From the NCBI RefSeq assembly GCF_000384965.1, contig NZ_CM001844.1, forward strand, positions 1,299,751 to 1,363,750: 64,000 bases of DNA, written 5' to 3'. Positions 9,318-19,300 of this stretch are shown here, in pieces. This DNA comes from Bartonella bovis 91-4. Lineage in GTDB: Bacteria; Pseudomonadota; Alphaproteobacteria; Rhizobiales; Rhizobiaceae. Each line of letters opens with the position of its first letter. Position 1 is the stretch's first letter. The position numbers were made by a program, and so were the translations under genes. The notes under the pieces are model-generated. The model searched no databases, was not told where the DNA came from, and saw only the letters and a program-made list of their open reading frames with translations.

Positions 9318-9884
9318 TCAAAATGCATTTTTACAAAATGCTCGAGAATTAGGAGTCCATTGACCAAAACCGTTTGCAATCATATTACGCATAACGCGAC
9401 ATACGTAACGTTTTTGAGCTGGGTCATTATTGGGACCAGCATGATAACGTGCAACTGCCATAGTCCAGTTACCTTCTTTTTGACGCAAACTCCGTAAAAA
9501 GCGTGCTGCATAATCCACATTAAGGTGAGGTTGTAGCATCTCTGTCACAGAAGAAAAATACTTACGATGATAAAAATAGTTGATTTGCATACAACCCACA
9601 TCGATTAATTTAACACCACGCTGTTGAGCTGCTTTAAAAACACGCAAAGCTTCCGCTTGCGTTTTAGCAAAAACAGTTTTGCCATCAATATTTAATGCAT
9701 AAGGCTGAAGCGATTTTTTATGACCTGTTTCTGTTAAACCAATCGCATAAAGAATACCCAACGGAATACCATAACGCTTAGAAGCGTCAATCATTTCTGC
9801 TTCACACACACTTCCAGCAGCTGTAGCACTGCTCAGTGTGGCAAAGCTACACAACCAACCGATAAGGATCGTCTGGATCAACAT
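9318..9884 (-). CDS. Flagellar lytic transglycosylase (SLT domain, SltF-like)
   Basis: The 188-residue protein has a signal peptide (about 1-23, ATLSSATAA) and a soluble lytic transglycosylase fold: catalytic Glu52 in LTETGH, GCMQIN at 97-102 and ARYHAG at 145-150. It should cut the glycan strands of peptidoglycan in the periplasm to let the rod through. Its position right after fliK and the absence of a muramidase domain in FlgJ (44116-44616) support the role known for SltF of Rhodobacter. I chose the ATG at 9884, which overlaps fliK by 38 bases and gives a clean signal peptide; longer starts would overlap fliK by over 200 bases. Confidence 0.85.
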   Translation of the reverse strand: MLIQTILIGWLCSFATLSSATAAGSVCEAEMIDASKRYGIPLGILYAIGLTETGHKKSLQPYALNIDGKTVFAKTQAEALRVFKAAQQRGVKLIDVGCMQINYFYHRKYFSSVTEMLQPHLNVDYAARFLRSLRQKEGNWTMAVARYHAGPNNDPAQKRYVCRVMRNMIANGFGQWTPNSRAFCKNAF

Positions 9885-10992
9885 TGTCAATAGAAATATC
9901 CAACAACGATGAATCCACCAATAAAAACTGTTTGAAAAACTGCTTTGATTCATTTTGTTCATTCTGATCCTTATGACCAAAAGCCTGACGCTGACCATTG
10001 AAATTCTGTCCACTATCATTCTGCCCCACCCCTTGATCCATCTGCGAAGACTGACCATGCTGTATAGTTTGAACACTTTTATCAATAATGCTGACTAATA
10101 CGCGGCCATCATCATTAGCAGGTACCTTTTCCAAAACACGGATCAACATCTGTTGATTTTCAACCAAAAAGCGCATTGTTTCTTGACGTTGAATATGTAA
10201 TTCAATATGGAGCCCTTGCGCACTCATGCGTAATTTGGCATCAACCGTCCCAAGCTCAGCAGGTGTTAGCTTCAAACGTAAAATCTGCACATAACCAACC
10301 TTTTTATTCAATGTAATCTCAACATCGCTTAACTTATTGACTAAATTAGAATTTTCTTTTTGAAGAGCAAGTTTATCACCTATTTCCAAATCTTCTAGAA
10401 ATTGAGATTTTTCAACCCCTACATCCAAACGTGTCATTAATGGTTCGCTATTTTGTGTAACACTGTGGGTAAAATTTTGTAAAAACTTTTGTGCAAGCGG
10501 ATCTTTTCCAACGGCTTTAACTTGGCGCTCTCCTGTAGCTTCACCTTTAACCACATCTGCTTTTGGAATGTCTGCAGTTTCTTGATTTTTCACATTACCC
10601 TTTATAGAAATCAAAACATTCTCATTTTTTTCAAATCTGTCTGATTCTTTCGCAATTTTTTCTTGTTTCACAAACTGTTGCACCAAGCTTAAAGGGTAAG
10701 AAATATCTTGAAGAGAAACTCCCTTTCTATCGGTTAAACGTTTATTTTTTGCTTTTAAAGATTCAACACTATCCTGTTCTAGATCTTCTTTTAAAGCTTC
10801 TTCTACCGCCTGAATATGTGAAGAATCTTTCTCAAAAATCTTTTCATCCGACATCTTCGTGCCTTGGTTAACCAGCGCTTCAAATGCCTCACGCAATTGA
10901 TTGTCTAGGCATTCTCTTGGTTGAACCGAAAGCTTATTAACTTTAGACACTGATGTAGAAAGAGTATCACACAATTCATCAGTATTTATCAT
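9847..10992 (-). CDS. fliK: FliK, hook-length control protein (MotD)
   Basis: FliK measures hook length and switches export specificity by acting on FlhB. The 381-residue protein has a low-complexity, charged N-terminal two thirds and the conserved C-terminal hook-length domain (LRLKLTPAELGTVDAKL, then LHIELHIQRQETMRFLVENQ, about residues 235-285), followed by a Gln/Asn-rich tail. In Rhizobiales the same gene was first named motD. It follows motC by two bases and overlaps the transglycosylase gene, so it belongs to the fliF-motB-motC operon. Confidence 0.9.
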   Translation of the reverse strand: MINTDELCDTLSTSVSKVNKLSVQPRECLDNQLREAFEALVNQGTKMSDEKIFEKDSSHIQAVEEALKEDLEQDSVESLKAKNKRLTDRKGVSLQDISYPLSLVQQFVKQEKIAKESDRFEKNENVLISIKGNVKNQETADIPKADVVKGEATGERQVKAVGKDPLAQKFLQNFTHSVTQNSEPLMTRLDVGVEKSQFLEDLEIGDKLALQKENSNLVNKLSDVEITLNKKVGYVQILRLKLTPAELGTVDAKLRMSAQGLHIELHIQRQETMRFLVENQQMLIRVLEKVPANDDGRVLVSIIDKSVQTIQHGQSSQMDQGVGQNDSGQNFNGQRQAFGHKDQNEQNESKQFFKQFLLVDSSLLDISIDNVDPDDPYRLVV

Positions 10993-10994
10993 AT

Positions 10995-12287
10995 CTATGT
11001 TCCCAATAATTTATCGACTTCGTCTATTTTTTCTTGTGCTTGCTTGATAAGCTGATCTATTTCTGCTGACTTAGAAAATGGAGCCTTTTGCTGCTTAACA
11101 GTTTTTTTCGACATTGTCTCCTGCTCTTTTTGACTTTGTGATTGTGCAGAACTTTGTGTCTTAACTTCTCCTTGACCATCCACTAAAGAAGAAGTAACTC
11201 TTTGTGCCACAGCCTGCGCAGCAATAAATAATAAGCGATCTTTTTTTGATAAATCTTTGTGTGAAATATTTTGTAACAACTGTTCTGCTTCATGTGCTTT
11301 TACAGAACTCGCTAAACTAGCCGCATAATAAAGGCGGACCGGCGCATCATTCACATCGAGTTCATGCGCTAATGTCAGAGCTTTTTGAGCACTCAATTGT
11401 GCCCTTTCCATACGCGCCTCAAGCAACGCAGTGCGACTTACATCCATATATGCCATCAATTGTACCATCGGCGGTGCATATGAAATCAATTCCTCTAATT
11501 GTTGATCATCTAATTTCTCATCAATTCGTGGCACAGCAATTCCAAACTCACGCCAAAAGTCTTTCGCATAAGGTGATTTTCCAAATCGACTTGCATAATT
11601 GCGTACTAATAAAGCCAAAAGGTCTGTATTACCGAGAATCGTCGCAACCTTAATCTCACGACGAATTGCACTTTCTTCAAATAAAGTCCCCGGGGAAAGA
11701 AGCCTTACTTGATCTAATTGCTTCATAGCCCAAACAGGGTCTTTTATAATTGTATTACCAACCGTAGAAAGAACTATGGAAAAGAATAAAGCAGGCGGAA
11801 TAGATTGAATATCTTCATCAGTTAACTTTGCAAAAGTGTTAAAAAAAACTTCTTGTTTATGAGACAGATAAGCCAAAACGCCAGTCATTATATTTTCTGC
11901 GATCACTCCTTGCCCATAACTTTTTAAAATCATACGCACAACTGAAGGATTGCCACCATTAAAAAGGTAAATCAATAATGCATAAAGATTTTGCTCATCT
12001 TTCCAAACGTCAGGATTAAAATTTAAAAATTTTTCACCAATCTCTCTTAAAAGTTGCGGCTGTTTTTGTAGTGCTTCCTCTTGGCCTGATACAATTTGAT
12101 CTTGTAAATTTTGCAAAGAACGAACAAGCTGCATTGGATGAGACAAAACAGCTTTTGATCCGTGAGCCTTCTCATAAGAAGCTAATTCTTCTTTTTGTAA
12201 AGAAACCTCTGCTCTTTGTGCAAAAATCCCTTCTATAAATGTCACAAAAAACAAAAAACCAGCACCATATACCTTTTTCACAATCAC
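10995..12287 (-). CDS. motC: MotC, periplasmic motility protein
   Basis: MotC of Rhizobiales is a periplasmic protein that binds MotB and is needed for torque. The 430-residue protein has a signal peptide (about 1-23, FLFFVTFIEGIFAQ), a mostly helical body and a C-terminal charged coiled coil (SAEIDQLIKQAQEKIDEVDKL in two parts). The start is GTG, overlapping the motB stop by four bases (GTGA), which indicates translational coupling. The matching chaperone gene motE is at 28965-29723. No membrane segment after the signal peptide is visible. Confidence 0.9.
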   Translation of the reverse strand: MIVKKVYGAGFLFFVTFIEGIFAQRAEVSLQKEELASYEKAHGSKAVLSHPMQLVRSLQNLQDQIVSGQEEALQKQPQLLREIGEKFLNFNPDVWKDEQNLYALLIYLFNGGNPSVVRMILKSYGQGVIAENIMTGVLAYLSHKQEVFFNTFAKLTDEDIQSIPPALFFSIVLSTVGNTIIKDPVWAMKQLDQVRLLSPGTLFEESAIRREIKVATILGNTDLLALLVRNYASRFGKSPYAKDFWREFGIAVPRIDEKLDDQQLEELISYAPPMVQLMAYMDVSRTALLEARMERAQLSAQKALTLAHELDVNDAPVRLYYAASLASSVKAHEAEQLLQNISHKDLSKKDRLLFIAAQAVAQRVTSSLVDGQGEVKTQSSAQSQSQKEQETMSKKTVKQQKAPFSKSAEIDQLIKQAQEKIDEVDKLLGT

Positions 12288-13462
12288 GGTGTCTGTTCCT
12301 TTTGAGAAGCTGGTTCCATTTGTTTTGAATGTTTAGACAAGGCCTTTTTAAATGCAGGCATTTTCTGCGCATGATTAACATTTGGATCCCGTACAAAAAT
12401 GGATATACGTCTATTTTCAGAAGCATAAGGATCTTGTTTGTTTTTTAAATCCCGATCTGCATAACCTTCAACACGCAAAATGCGTTTTTCATCCAAACCA
12501 CCGCGCACTAACATATAATAAGCCATCTGTGCACGTGATGTTGAAAGTTGCCAATTATCATGTGCTGCACTACGGTAAGGACGTGCATCAGTATGGCCAC
12601 TAACCACTACATCCCCTGGATGCTTTGCAATAACTTTTGCCATACGATCAATAAATTCAACTGTTTGTGCCGCAGGAACAGATGAACCAACTTTAAACAT
12701 TTCATACTCAGGCTGATCCATCAATTCAATCATAACGCCTTCTCTAATTGGTACCACACTAGCGAACAAATGATTTTCATCAGCTATTTCTTTAATAAGG
12801 TCTTCGACTTCTTTTGCAAAATCACGTGATGCCTGAGAAGGAGCATTTTCCTGCGCAAGTTGTTGCTGTGCCTGACCTTCCTTCCAGTCTATTGTTTGTG
12901 CACTCAACGTATTATCAGATGCCGCATTTTTTTTCCAATAATGAGGTGAAAATGGATCATGGTAATCAGTGACTGGTAAATTCTCTTTTGCATCACCCTT
13001 GCTCTTACCAATAAGAGCTTCATGATTCCTATCTTTATTAGAAAGATCTTGCATATTTTGCTGTGATTGAACAATTTTTTCCAACCCGCTATAAGGATCA
13101 CGCATTAATTCTGTTTCTTCTAAAAAAATAGGCTGAACACTTTCTGATTTGCTATCACCTCCACATGCCTGACCAACAGGACAAATTTTGTTCTCCTCAC
13201 TATCATTTTTCTTCTTAATACTACGACTACTTGCTTGAGAATCCATAAGTTTGATTGGATTAAAATAACTTGCAATAGCTTCTTTAGTCTCTTCATCTTT
13301 TGCGTTAACAAGCCACATCACAAGAAAAAGTGCCATCATTGCTGTCATAAAATCAGCATAAGCAATTTTCCAAACACCCCCATGATGTTCGTCATGTTCG
13401 TCATGCCCCCCACGACGAACAATAATAATTTCAGAGTGAGGCTGTCCATCATCAGATTTCAT
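12284..13462 (-). CDS. motB: MotB, stator protein
   Basis: MotB forms the stator with MotA and anchors it to peptidoglycan. The single membrane segment (about residues 32-53) carries the proton-binding Asp37 in YADFMTAMMALFLVMW. The C-terminal part (about 245-370) is an OmpA-like peptidoglycan-binding domain with VVVSGHTDARPY, LSTSRAQMAYYML and ENRRISI. The linker between them is long and charged, as usual for Rhizobiales MotB. Overlaps of four bases with both neighbours show tight coupling to the fliH-like gene and motC; motA is elsewhere at 37196. Confidence 0.95.
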   Translation of the reverse strand: MKSDDGQPHSEIIIVRRGGHDEHDEHHGGVWKIAYADFMTAMMALFLVMWLVNAKDEETKEAIASYFNPIKLMDSQASSRSIKKKNDSEENKICPVGQACGGDSKSESVQPIFLEETELMRDPYSGLEKIVQSQQNMQDLSNKDRNHEALIGKSKGDAKENLPVTDYHDPFSPHYWKKNAASDNTLSAQTIDWKEGQAQQQLAQENAPSQASRDFAKEVEDLIKEIADENHLFASVVPIREGVMIELMDQPEYEMFKVGSSVPAAQTVEFIDRMAKVIAKHPGDVVVSGHTDARPYRSAAHDNWQLSTSRAQMAYYMLVRGGLDEKRILRVEGYADRDLKNKQDPYASENRRISIFVRDPNVNHAQKMPAFKKALSKHSKQMEPASQKEQTP

Positions 13463-14217
13463 TGAACCAACTCCTGCAACATCATTAATAATGGAGTCAG
13501 CTGTGTAGCGGTAACCACACTACCGCGACGCAAACGTATCTCTGTACTGTTCGTTGACTTAAATTCAAATTTAGAAGCATCAAAACCCTTCTGTTTTTTG
13601 AGCTGTTCAAGCAGTTTTTCATTTCCTTCAAGAATTAAAGGCTGCCCTGCATCGATAACTTGATCTACCATTTTTGTAGCAAATTGCTGAAGCACCTCTT
13701 GTGTAATTTTTTCACCAATAAAGGCAGCAAGTACCTGCGCAATATCTTTAGAAACCCCTTGACGCAAATCAGCAAACCCTTCCATTAATTGACTGTGCAT
13801 CTGAGCACCTAGAGTGTCAACTACACCTTGCTTGGCTGCTTCAATAGCTTTGGCATGCTCTTTTTCCATTTGCTGTTTTTCAGCCGCAAATTGTTTTTGC
13901 AACCTTTCTGTCGTTTCTTGCTCAACCTGATCAAAAGTCTTTTGTTCAGCAACTTTAAAATCGGCAGCATTATCAGAAGCAATATGGAGAGGCAACATTT
14001 CTTCCATATCTTCTTCTAAAAAATCAGTATCGGATAACAAAAATTCTTCATATTTCTCGCTATCACATGCCTGTTCACTTTCATCACTAAAAAGTAAAAC
14101 CTCTGTGTCTTCATCTTCGTTGACAGATGAAAAATCACTCAAAAATGAAGCAAGCGTACCACTTGCTTCATTTTTTAATTCTTCACCTATCTTTTCCATT
14201 CCATTAATCGCTTCCAT
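13459..14217 (-). CDS. FliH-like flagellar assembly protein (putative)
   Basis: The 252-residue protein has an acidic N-terminal third, a central coiled coil (about residues 90-140, rich in E, K and Q) and a globular C-terminal part with EIRLRRGSVVTATQLTPLL. This layout matches FliH, the stator-like partner of the ATPase FliI, and the position directly after fliF fits, since fliH often follows fliF-fliG elsewhere. No signature motif is strong enough to be sure. It overlaps motB by four bases and follows fliF by 21. If it is not FliH, the cluster has no other obvious candidate. Confidence 0.6.
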   Translation of the reverse strand: MEAINGMEKIGEELKNEASGTLASFLSDFSSVNEDEDTEVLLFSDESEQACDSEKYEEFLLSDTDFLEEDMEEMLPLHIASDNAADFKVAEQKTFDQVEQETTERLQKQFAAEKQQMEKEHAKAIEAAKQGVVDTLGAQMHSQLMEGFADLRQGVSKDIAQVLAAFIGEKITQEVLQQFATKMVDQVIDAGQPLILEGNEKLLEQLKKQKGFDASKFEFKSTNSTEIRLRRGSVVTATQLTPLLMMLQELVQ

Positions 14218-14238
14218 TCAACATCTCACTTTGCAAAT

Positions 14239-15906
14239 CTATGCGAGCTGTACAGTTGCATTGGTATCATTAACCCATTCGCGTAAAACCTCAGCAAAGC
14301 GTTGTTCATCTATTTCTACCATTTGCTCAAGGCGATTTTGAGGTGGTACACGCATACGATTGCGTAAATTGTTAAGTGTATCATCTTTCGCCCCCGCAAT
14401 TCTACCAAATTCTCCATTAGTGTTAGATTGATTTTCCAAAGCAGGCACATCTTCAAGGCCTGTTAGAGAATTTTCTTCAGCACTAAGAGCCTTTTGCCCC
14501 TCACGCATTTCACGCATCAAAGGGCGCACACCTAAGAACAAAATTAACAAGACAGCAATAACCAAAGCCAATCCGTTAACGAAACTGGATAAATAACGTG
14601 ATAATGATTTCCAAATAGGCGTTTGTATAGGTGTTAAATCTTTATCAGAATAACCAATAAAATCAACTGCTGTAACATTGATAACATCACCACGTTTTGG
14701 ATCAAGTCCTGCAGCTGTTGCCACCATCTGCTGAATACGATTAATTTCATCATTAATGAAACTTTCAGAATTTCCATTGTCGCCTTTTGCAAGAGCCAAA
14801 CGTGCACGATCTACCACAATGGCAACAGCTAACTTTTTCACGCTATAACCATCCTTAACAGTGGAAATAATCTTAGAGTTAATTTCATAATTAGTGGTTT
14901 CTTCACGACGGTCCTTTTTATCAGTTGACCGTTCTCCACCACCATTAGCAATTTCCTCTTGTGGAATGTTTTGTTCCACTCCAACAGCATCATTATTACG
15001 GCTATTTTGGCTATCAGCTTGATCACGCACAGAACGTATAGAACGCACAACCTGAGATTCCGGATCAAAAACAGTTTCATTGATCTGACGACGATCCGTA
15101 TCCAAATCAACCTGCACACTCGTTTGGAAGTGATCAAGACCAAGATAAGGTACTAATTGCTTACGAATATTAGCATCAATTTGCGATGCAACTTGTTGCT
15201 CAAGCAAAGCCATCTGAATAGAAGCCCCATTCGCCGCATCAACCCCAGAAGCCAACAACTGCCCCCGTGTATCCATAACCGTCACCGAACTTGCTTCAAG
15301 CGAAGGAACGGCCGCAGCTACTAATTGACGAATAGATTGAGCAGATTCGGCTGCAAAACCACCATCTGTACGTATTACAACAGAGGCTGTAGGCTTCTGA
15401 TTAGCCTTACGGAATGATCCTTTGTCTGGTAAAACAATATGAACGCGTGCAGCCTTTACACCTTGCACAACTTGAATTGTGCGAGCAATTTCACCTTCTA
15501 AAGCACGTTGGCGGGTAATCTCCTGCATAAAAGATGTCAACCCCAATGACCCCATATTATCAAACAATTCATACCCTGCATTATTTGATGTTGGAAGCCC
15601 TTTTTCCGCAAGAAACATTCGAGCCTTTTCCGCCTGCCCAACAGGAACTTGAATAGAACTTCCATCGGAAGAAACATCAAAAGCAATTCCCGTTTCGCCC
15701 AAAGCCACTCCCATACGGTTCACATCATCACGAGAAAGGCCAATATAAAGTGTTTCATAAGAAGGACGCGTTAAATAAAAACTGGAAAATAAAATCGTTC
15801 CAAACAGCGTGATTCCAACTAGCCCAAGCGCAATAAGACGCTTTACCCCTAGTTTTTGAAGAGCCCGCCCCGAAGAAGAAAGAAAAGCCAAAAATTTATC
15901 AAGCAT
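14239..15906 (-). CDS. fliF: FliF, MS-ring protein
   Basis: FliF builds the MS ring in the inner membrane, the base on which the flagellum assembles. The 555-residue length is normal. The first membrane segment (about 24-46) is followed by the periplasmic ring-building region with LSRDDVNRMGVALGETGIAF and GLPTSNNAGYELFDNMGSLG; the second membrane segment is around 440-460. The C-terminal tail (VEIDEQRFAEVLREWVND) is the FliG-binding peptide. It is the first gene of a minus-strand operon running to the transglycosylase gene; a 440-base AT-rich region separates it from the divergent autotransporter. Confidence 0.96.
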   Translation of the reverse strand: MLDKFLAFLSSSGRALQKLGVKRLIALGLVGITLFGTILFSSFYLTRPSYETLYIGLSRDDVNRMGVALGETGIAFDVSSDGSSIQVPVGQAEKARMFLAEKGLPTSNNAGYELFDNMGSLGLTSFMQEITRQRALEGEIARTIQVVQGVKAARVHIVLPDKGSFRKANQKPTASVVIRTDGGFAAESAQSIRQLVAAAVPSLEASSVTVMDTRGQLLASGVDAANGASIQMALLEQQVASQIDANIRKQLVPYLGLDHFQTSVQVDLDTDRRQINETVFDPESQVVRSIRSVRDQADSQNSRNNDAVGVEQNIPQEEIANGGGERSTDKKDRREETTNYEINSKIISTVKDGYSVKKLAVAIVVDRARLALAKGDNGNSESFINDEINRIQQMVATAAGLDPKRGDVINVTAVDFIGYSDKDLTPIQTPIWKSLSRYLSSFVNGLALVIAVLLILFLGVRPLMREMREGQKALSAEENSLTGLEDVPALENQSNTNGEFGRIAGAKDDTLNNLRNRMRVPPQNRLEQMVEIDEQRFAEVLREWVNDTNATVQLA

Positions 15907-16350
15907 ACAGTTGCACCATTTTTGTTGAGAAAAAACATTTCGAACTAAAGAAAGACAACTTTTCTATAGCTATTTATCTACTCCCTTACCCTAAAATTAT
16001 AAAACATAAAACTTGCGCGAAAATGACGCCCACTCTCAACAAAAAAATTTCATGATACCCATTGATTATTATTTTAAAATATTACGTTTATAGTAATATT
16101 ATTTTTTGATAAAAAAATAAGTTAAAAAATTAACCTTTACACTATATTTATGAATACAATACAATTATACATAAATACAATATGATTTTTACATATAAAC
16201 AATATGTATTTTACTATAATTTTATCTTTAAATATGTAAAATTATTTTTTCCTTTACATATAAATCGTAATAAAATATTTATTGTAATAAAATATTTATT
16301 GTTCTCAAATAATCCATCTGTGTCCTTCTTATAAGCGGGGAGGGTTCTGT
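15907..16350. promoter_or_regulatory. Divergent promoter region between fliF and an autotransporter
   Basis: Very AT-rich region that must hold promoters for the fliF operon and for the plus-strand autotransporter. Positions 16267-16300 hold two perfect head-to-tail copies of a 17-base near-palindrome (GTAATAAAATATTTATT), about 50 bases before the autotransporter start; similar ATACAAT and ATAAACAAT words recur just upstream. No specific promoter can be fixed. The doubled palindrome is a candidate regulator site. Confidence 0.4.
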
Positions 16351-19300
16351 ATGGGGTTTATAAGTAAGGAAAGTATTATGCATAAAAAGTCCCTTTTATT
16401 GTCCACAGCAACTGCAGCTATTGTATTAGCTAGTGCTCATTTTAATGTGCATGCGGAAACTCTCAGTACTACTGATGGTAAAACAGCAACAGTTTCTGGT
16501 CAGAAATATGAAGCTGCAAAAGAAGATGGAAGCGCTGTTAGTGCGACAACAGGTGGTAAAATCGATGGCACCAATTTAACTCTGACAGGTACAAGTGACA
16601 ACAAGAAAGGAACTGGTGCAAGCGCTAGTGGCTCTGGAAGCGTGATTGATTTGAAGGGTGAAACAACCATTAAAGATGCTGCGACTGGCCTTAAAGTAGA
16701 AGACAGTGGTAAGATCACAATGACTGGCGGCTCTATTAATACGTCTGACACAGCAGTGGAAGCTAAAGATAAAGGTACCGTAAATTTAAATGGTAATGTA
16801 ATAATTGATTCTCAGAATGTTGGGTTGTCTGCAAAAAAAGAAGCCCAAATTACAATGACTAGCGGCCTTATTAAAGCAACTGGTGTAGCAGTATCTGCTA
16901 CAGATAAGGGTGTTGTTATATTAAACGATGTGTTAATCGGATCTGATAAACAAGGGTTGTATGCAGAAGGTGGGGCGCACATCACAATGAATGGTGGTTA
17001 TATTGATGCAGGTAAAGGTGATGATCTTTTTGATGTAAAAAGCGATAATACTATTATAGCTGTAGAAGCTAAAGATAAGAGCGTTATCACTTTAAACGAC
17101 GTTGAAAAAATCATATCTGATGGCGTTGGATTGTTTGCGCAAGGTGAAAATACGATAATCACAATGAATGGTGGTATTATTAGTGTAGCTACAACAGCAG
17201 CAGAAGCTAAAAATAAGGGTACCATCAACTTAAACAAAGTAGCAGTTGAGTCTGGAGATCGCGGGTTGTTCGCGCATAAAGAAGCACAAATCACAATGAA
17301 TGGTGGTTCTATTGATGCAAACGTAGCAGTAAAAGCTCAATACAACAGTACTGTTACATTAAACGATGCTGTAACAATCAAAGCTGAAAATAAGGGTTTA
17401 TCTGCAGATAAAGAAGCGCAAATCACAATGAATGGCGGTTCTATCGATGCAGGTAAAACGGCTGTAGAAGCTGTAGATAAAAGTGTTGTAAAATTAAACA
17501 ATGGTGTAAACATCACGTCTAAAGATATTGGATTAGTCGCTAAAAATGAAGGGCACATCATAATGAATGGTGGTTCTATCGCAGCAGATAAAACAGCAGT
17601 CAAGAGTAAGGATAAAGGTCTTATCGAGCTTAATAATGTAAAAGTCACGTCTAAAGATATTGGACTATTTGCAGAAGATGAGAAGACAAAAATCACAATG
17701 AATGGTGGTTCTATCGATGCAGATGAAATGGCTGTAAAAGCTGAAGACAAGAGCACTGTTGAATTAAATAATGTAAAAGTCACGTCTAAAGATGTTGGAC
17801 TATTTGCAGAAAATGAGAAGACAAAAATCACAATGAATGGTGGTTCTATCGATGCAGATGAAATGGCTGTAGAAGCTACAGACAAGAGCACTATTGAATT
17901 AAATAATGTAAAAGTCACGTCTAAAATTGGACTATACGCAGAAGGTGAACAAACACAAATTACAATGACGGGAGGAAAGGTTACTGCAATAGCAGGAGAT
18001 CCTGATACACTGAGTGGTATCGCCTTTTTAGTAAAAGATGGAGGGAAAATTGATATTACCAGTGTTTCTGCAACAGCAGATAAAGTTGGTTTAGAATTAT
18101 CCAACACAAAAAATAAAGGTAATGACGTCAGTTTCACCAATACAAAACTTATTGTTAAAAATGGTGTTGGTATTTATCTTGCTAACTTTCTTGTCGATGG
18201 GGAAGAAGATCTTCGAGAACAGGACCAGTTTTCTACATCATCTGAAGAGTTTGATAATAATATCACACTTAAAAATTCTGAAATTCGTGCTGATGTTTTA
18301 CTATCGGCCACAGAAGAAGCTAAAGCTACTCTAACCGCAGATCATTCTATCTTAGAAGGTCGTGTAGGTGTTGGAGAAAAAGATAATATAATCTTTAATC
18401 TTAACGATGGTTCTCAATGGATTTTAAAGGCCAGTAAAGCAGAAAAGGATCATGATGATCAGCTTCTTGATATAGACAAAAGATCCCGCTCTGATATTTC
18501 TGTACTTAATCTTAATGATAGTTCCATTGTTTTTGATGGTCCAACAGAAGATCATTATCAGACATTGCAAGTAGGGTCTGGAACACCTGGTACTAAAGCA
18601 GTCTATAACGCAAAAGGTAATGCGAAACTCTACCTAAATGCTGAATGGAGTGATGGTAAAAAAATAGGTGAACAAAAAGCTGACCATCTGCTCATTAATG
18701 GTGATGTATCAGGATCAACAACAGTGTATGTTAACGTTAAAGGAAATGCTACAGATGCAACTGGTTCTCTCCCTTGGAATGAACGTGGGATTTCTCTGAT
18801 CCAAGTCTCTGGAAAAGCAGAAGAAAATTCTTTCAAATTAGCGAATGGTTATACTACACTTGGTGGTTCACCTTACAAATATACATTGAATGCTTATGGG
18901 CCAGAATCGAGCAAAGGCTCAGCTAGTACTGACCAAATATTATTTGAGAAAGAGCCAGTTGTAGATGATCAAAATATCCGTAATGAAAACAATAAAGGTG
19001 ATGATTTCTGGGATTTCCGTCTACAAAATCAATATCTTGCCAACTCAAACGTAAAGGCTCTTGTGCCACAAATGGCAAACTATTTGGTGATGCCGAGTGC
19101 TTTATTTTCCGCTGGTTTTACTGATATTGAAAATCAAAATGCTTTCTTAACCGATATCCGGATAGCAATGCCACAGGAAATGCAAAATGGTAAGAAGAAT
19201 CCTTTCTTCCTATCTTCTTATGGAAGTAAAACGACCTTATCATCTAACCACACTGCTCTCGAATATGGCTATGGAGCTGATATCGGCTATGCTGCACTGC

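Noticed and set aside
16680-17960. Regular repeats as a CRISPR array
   Set aside because: The repeats are contiguous, coding and in frame, without unique spacers.
17337-18140. 267-residue minus-strand frame inside the large autotransporter
   Set aside because: It mirrors the passenger repeats in the opposite strand, has no ribosome site and no recognisable domain.
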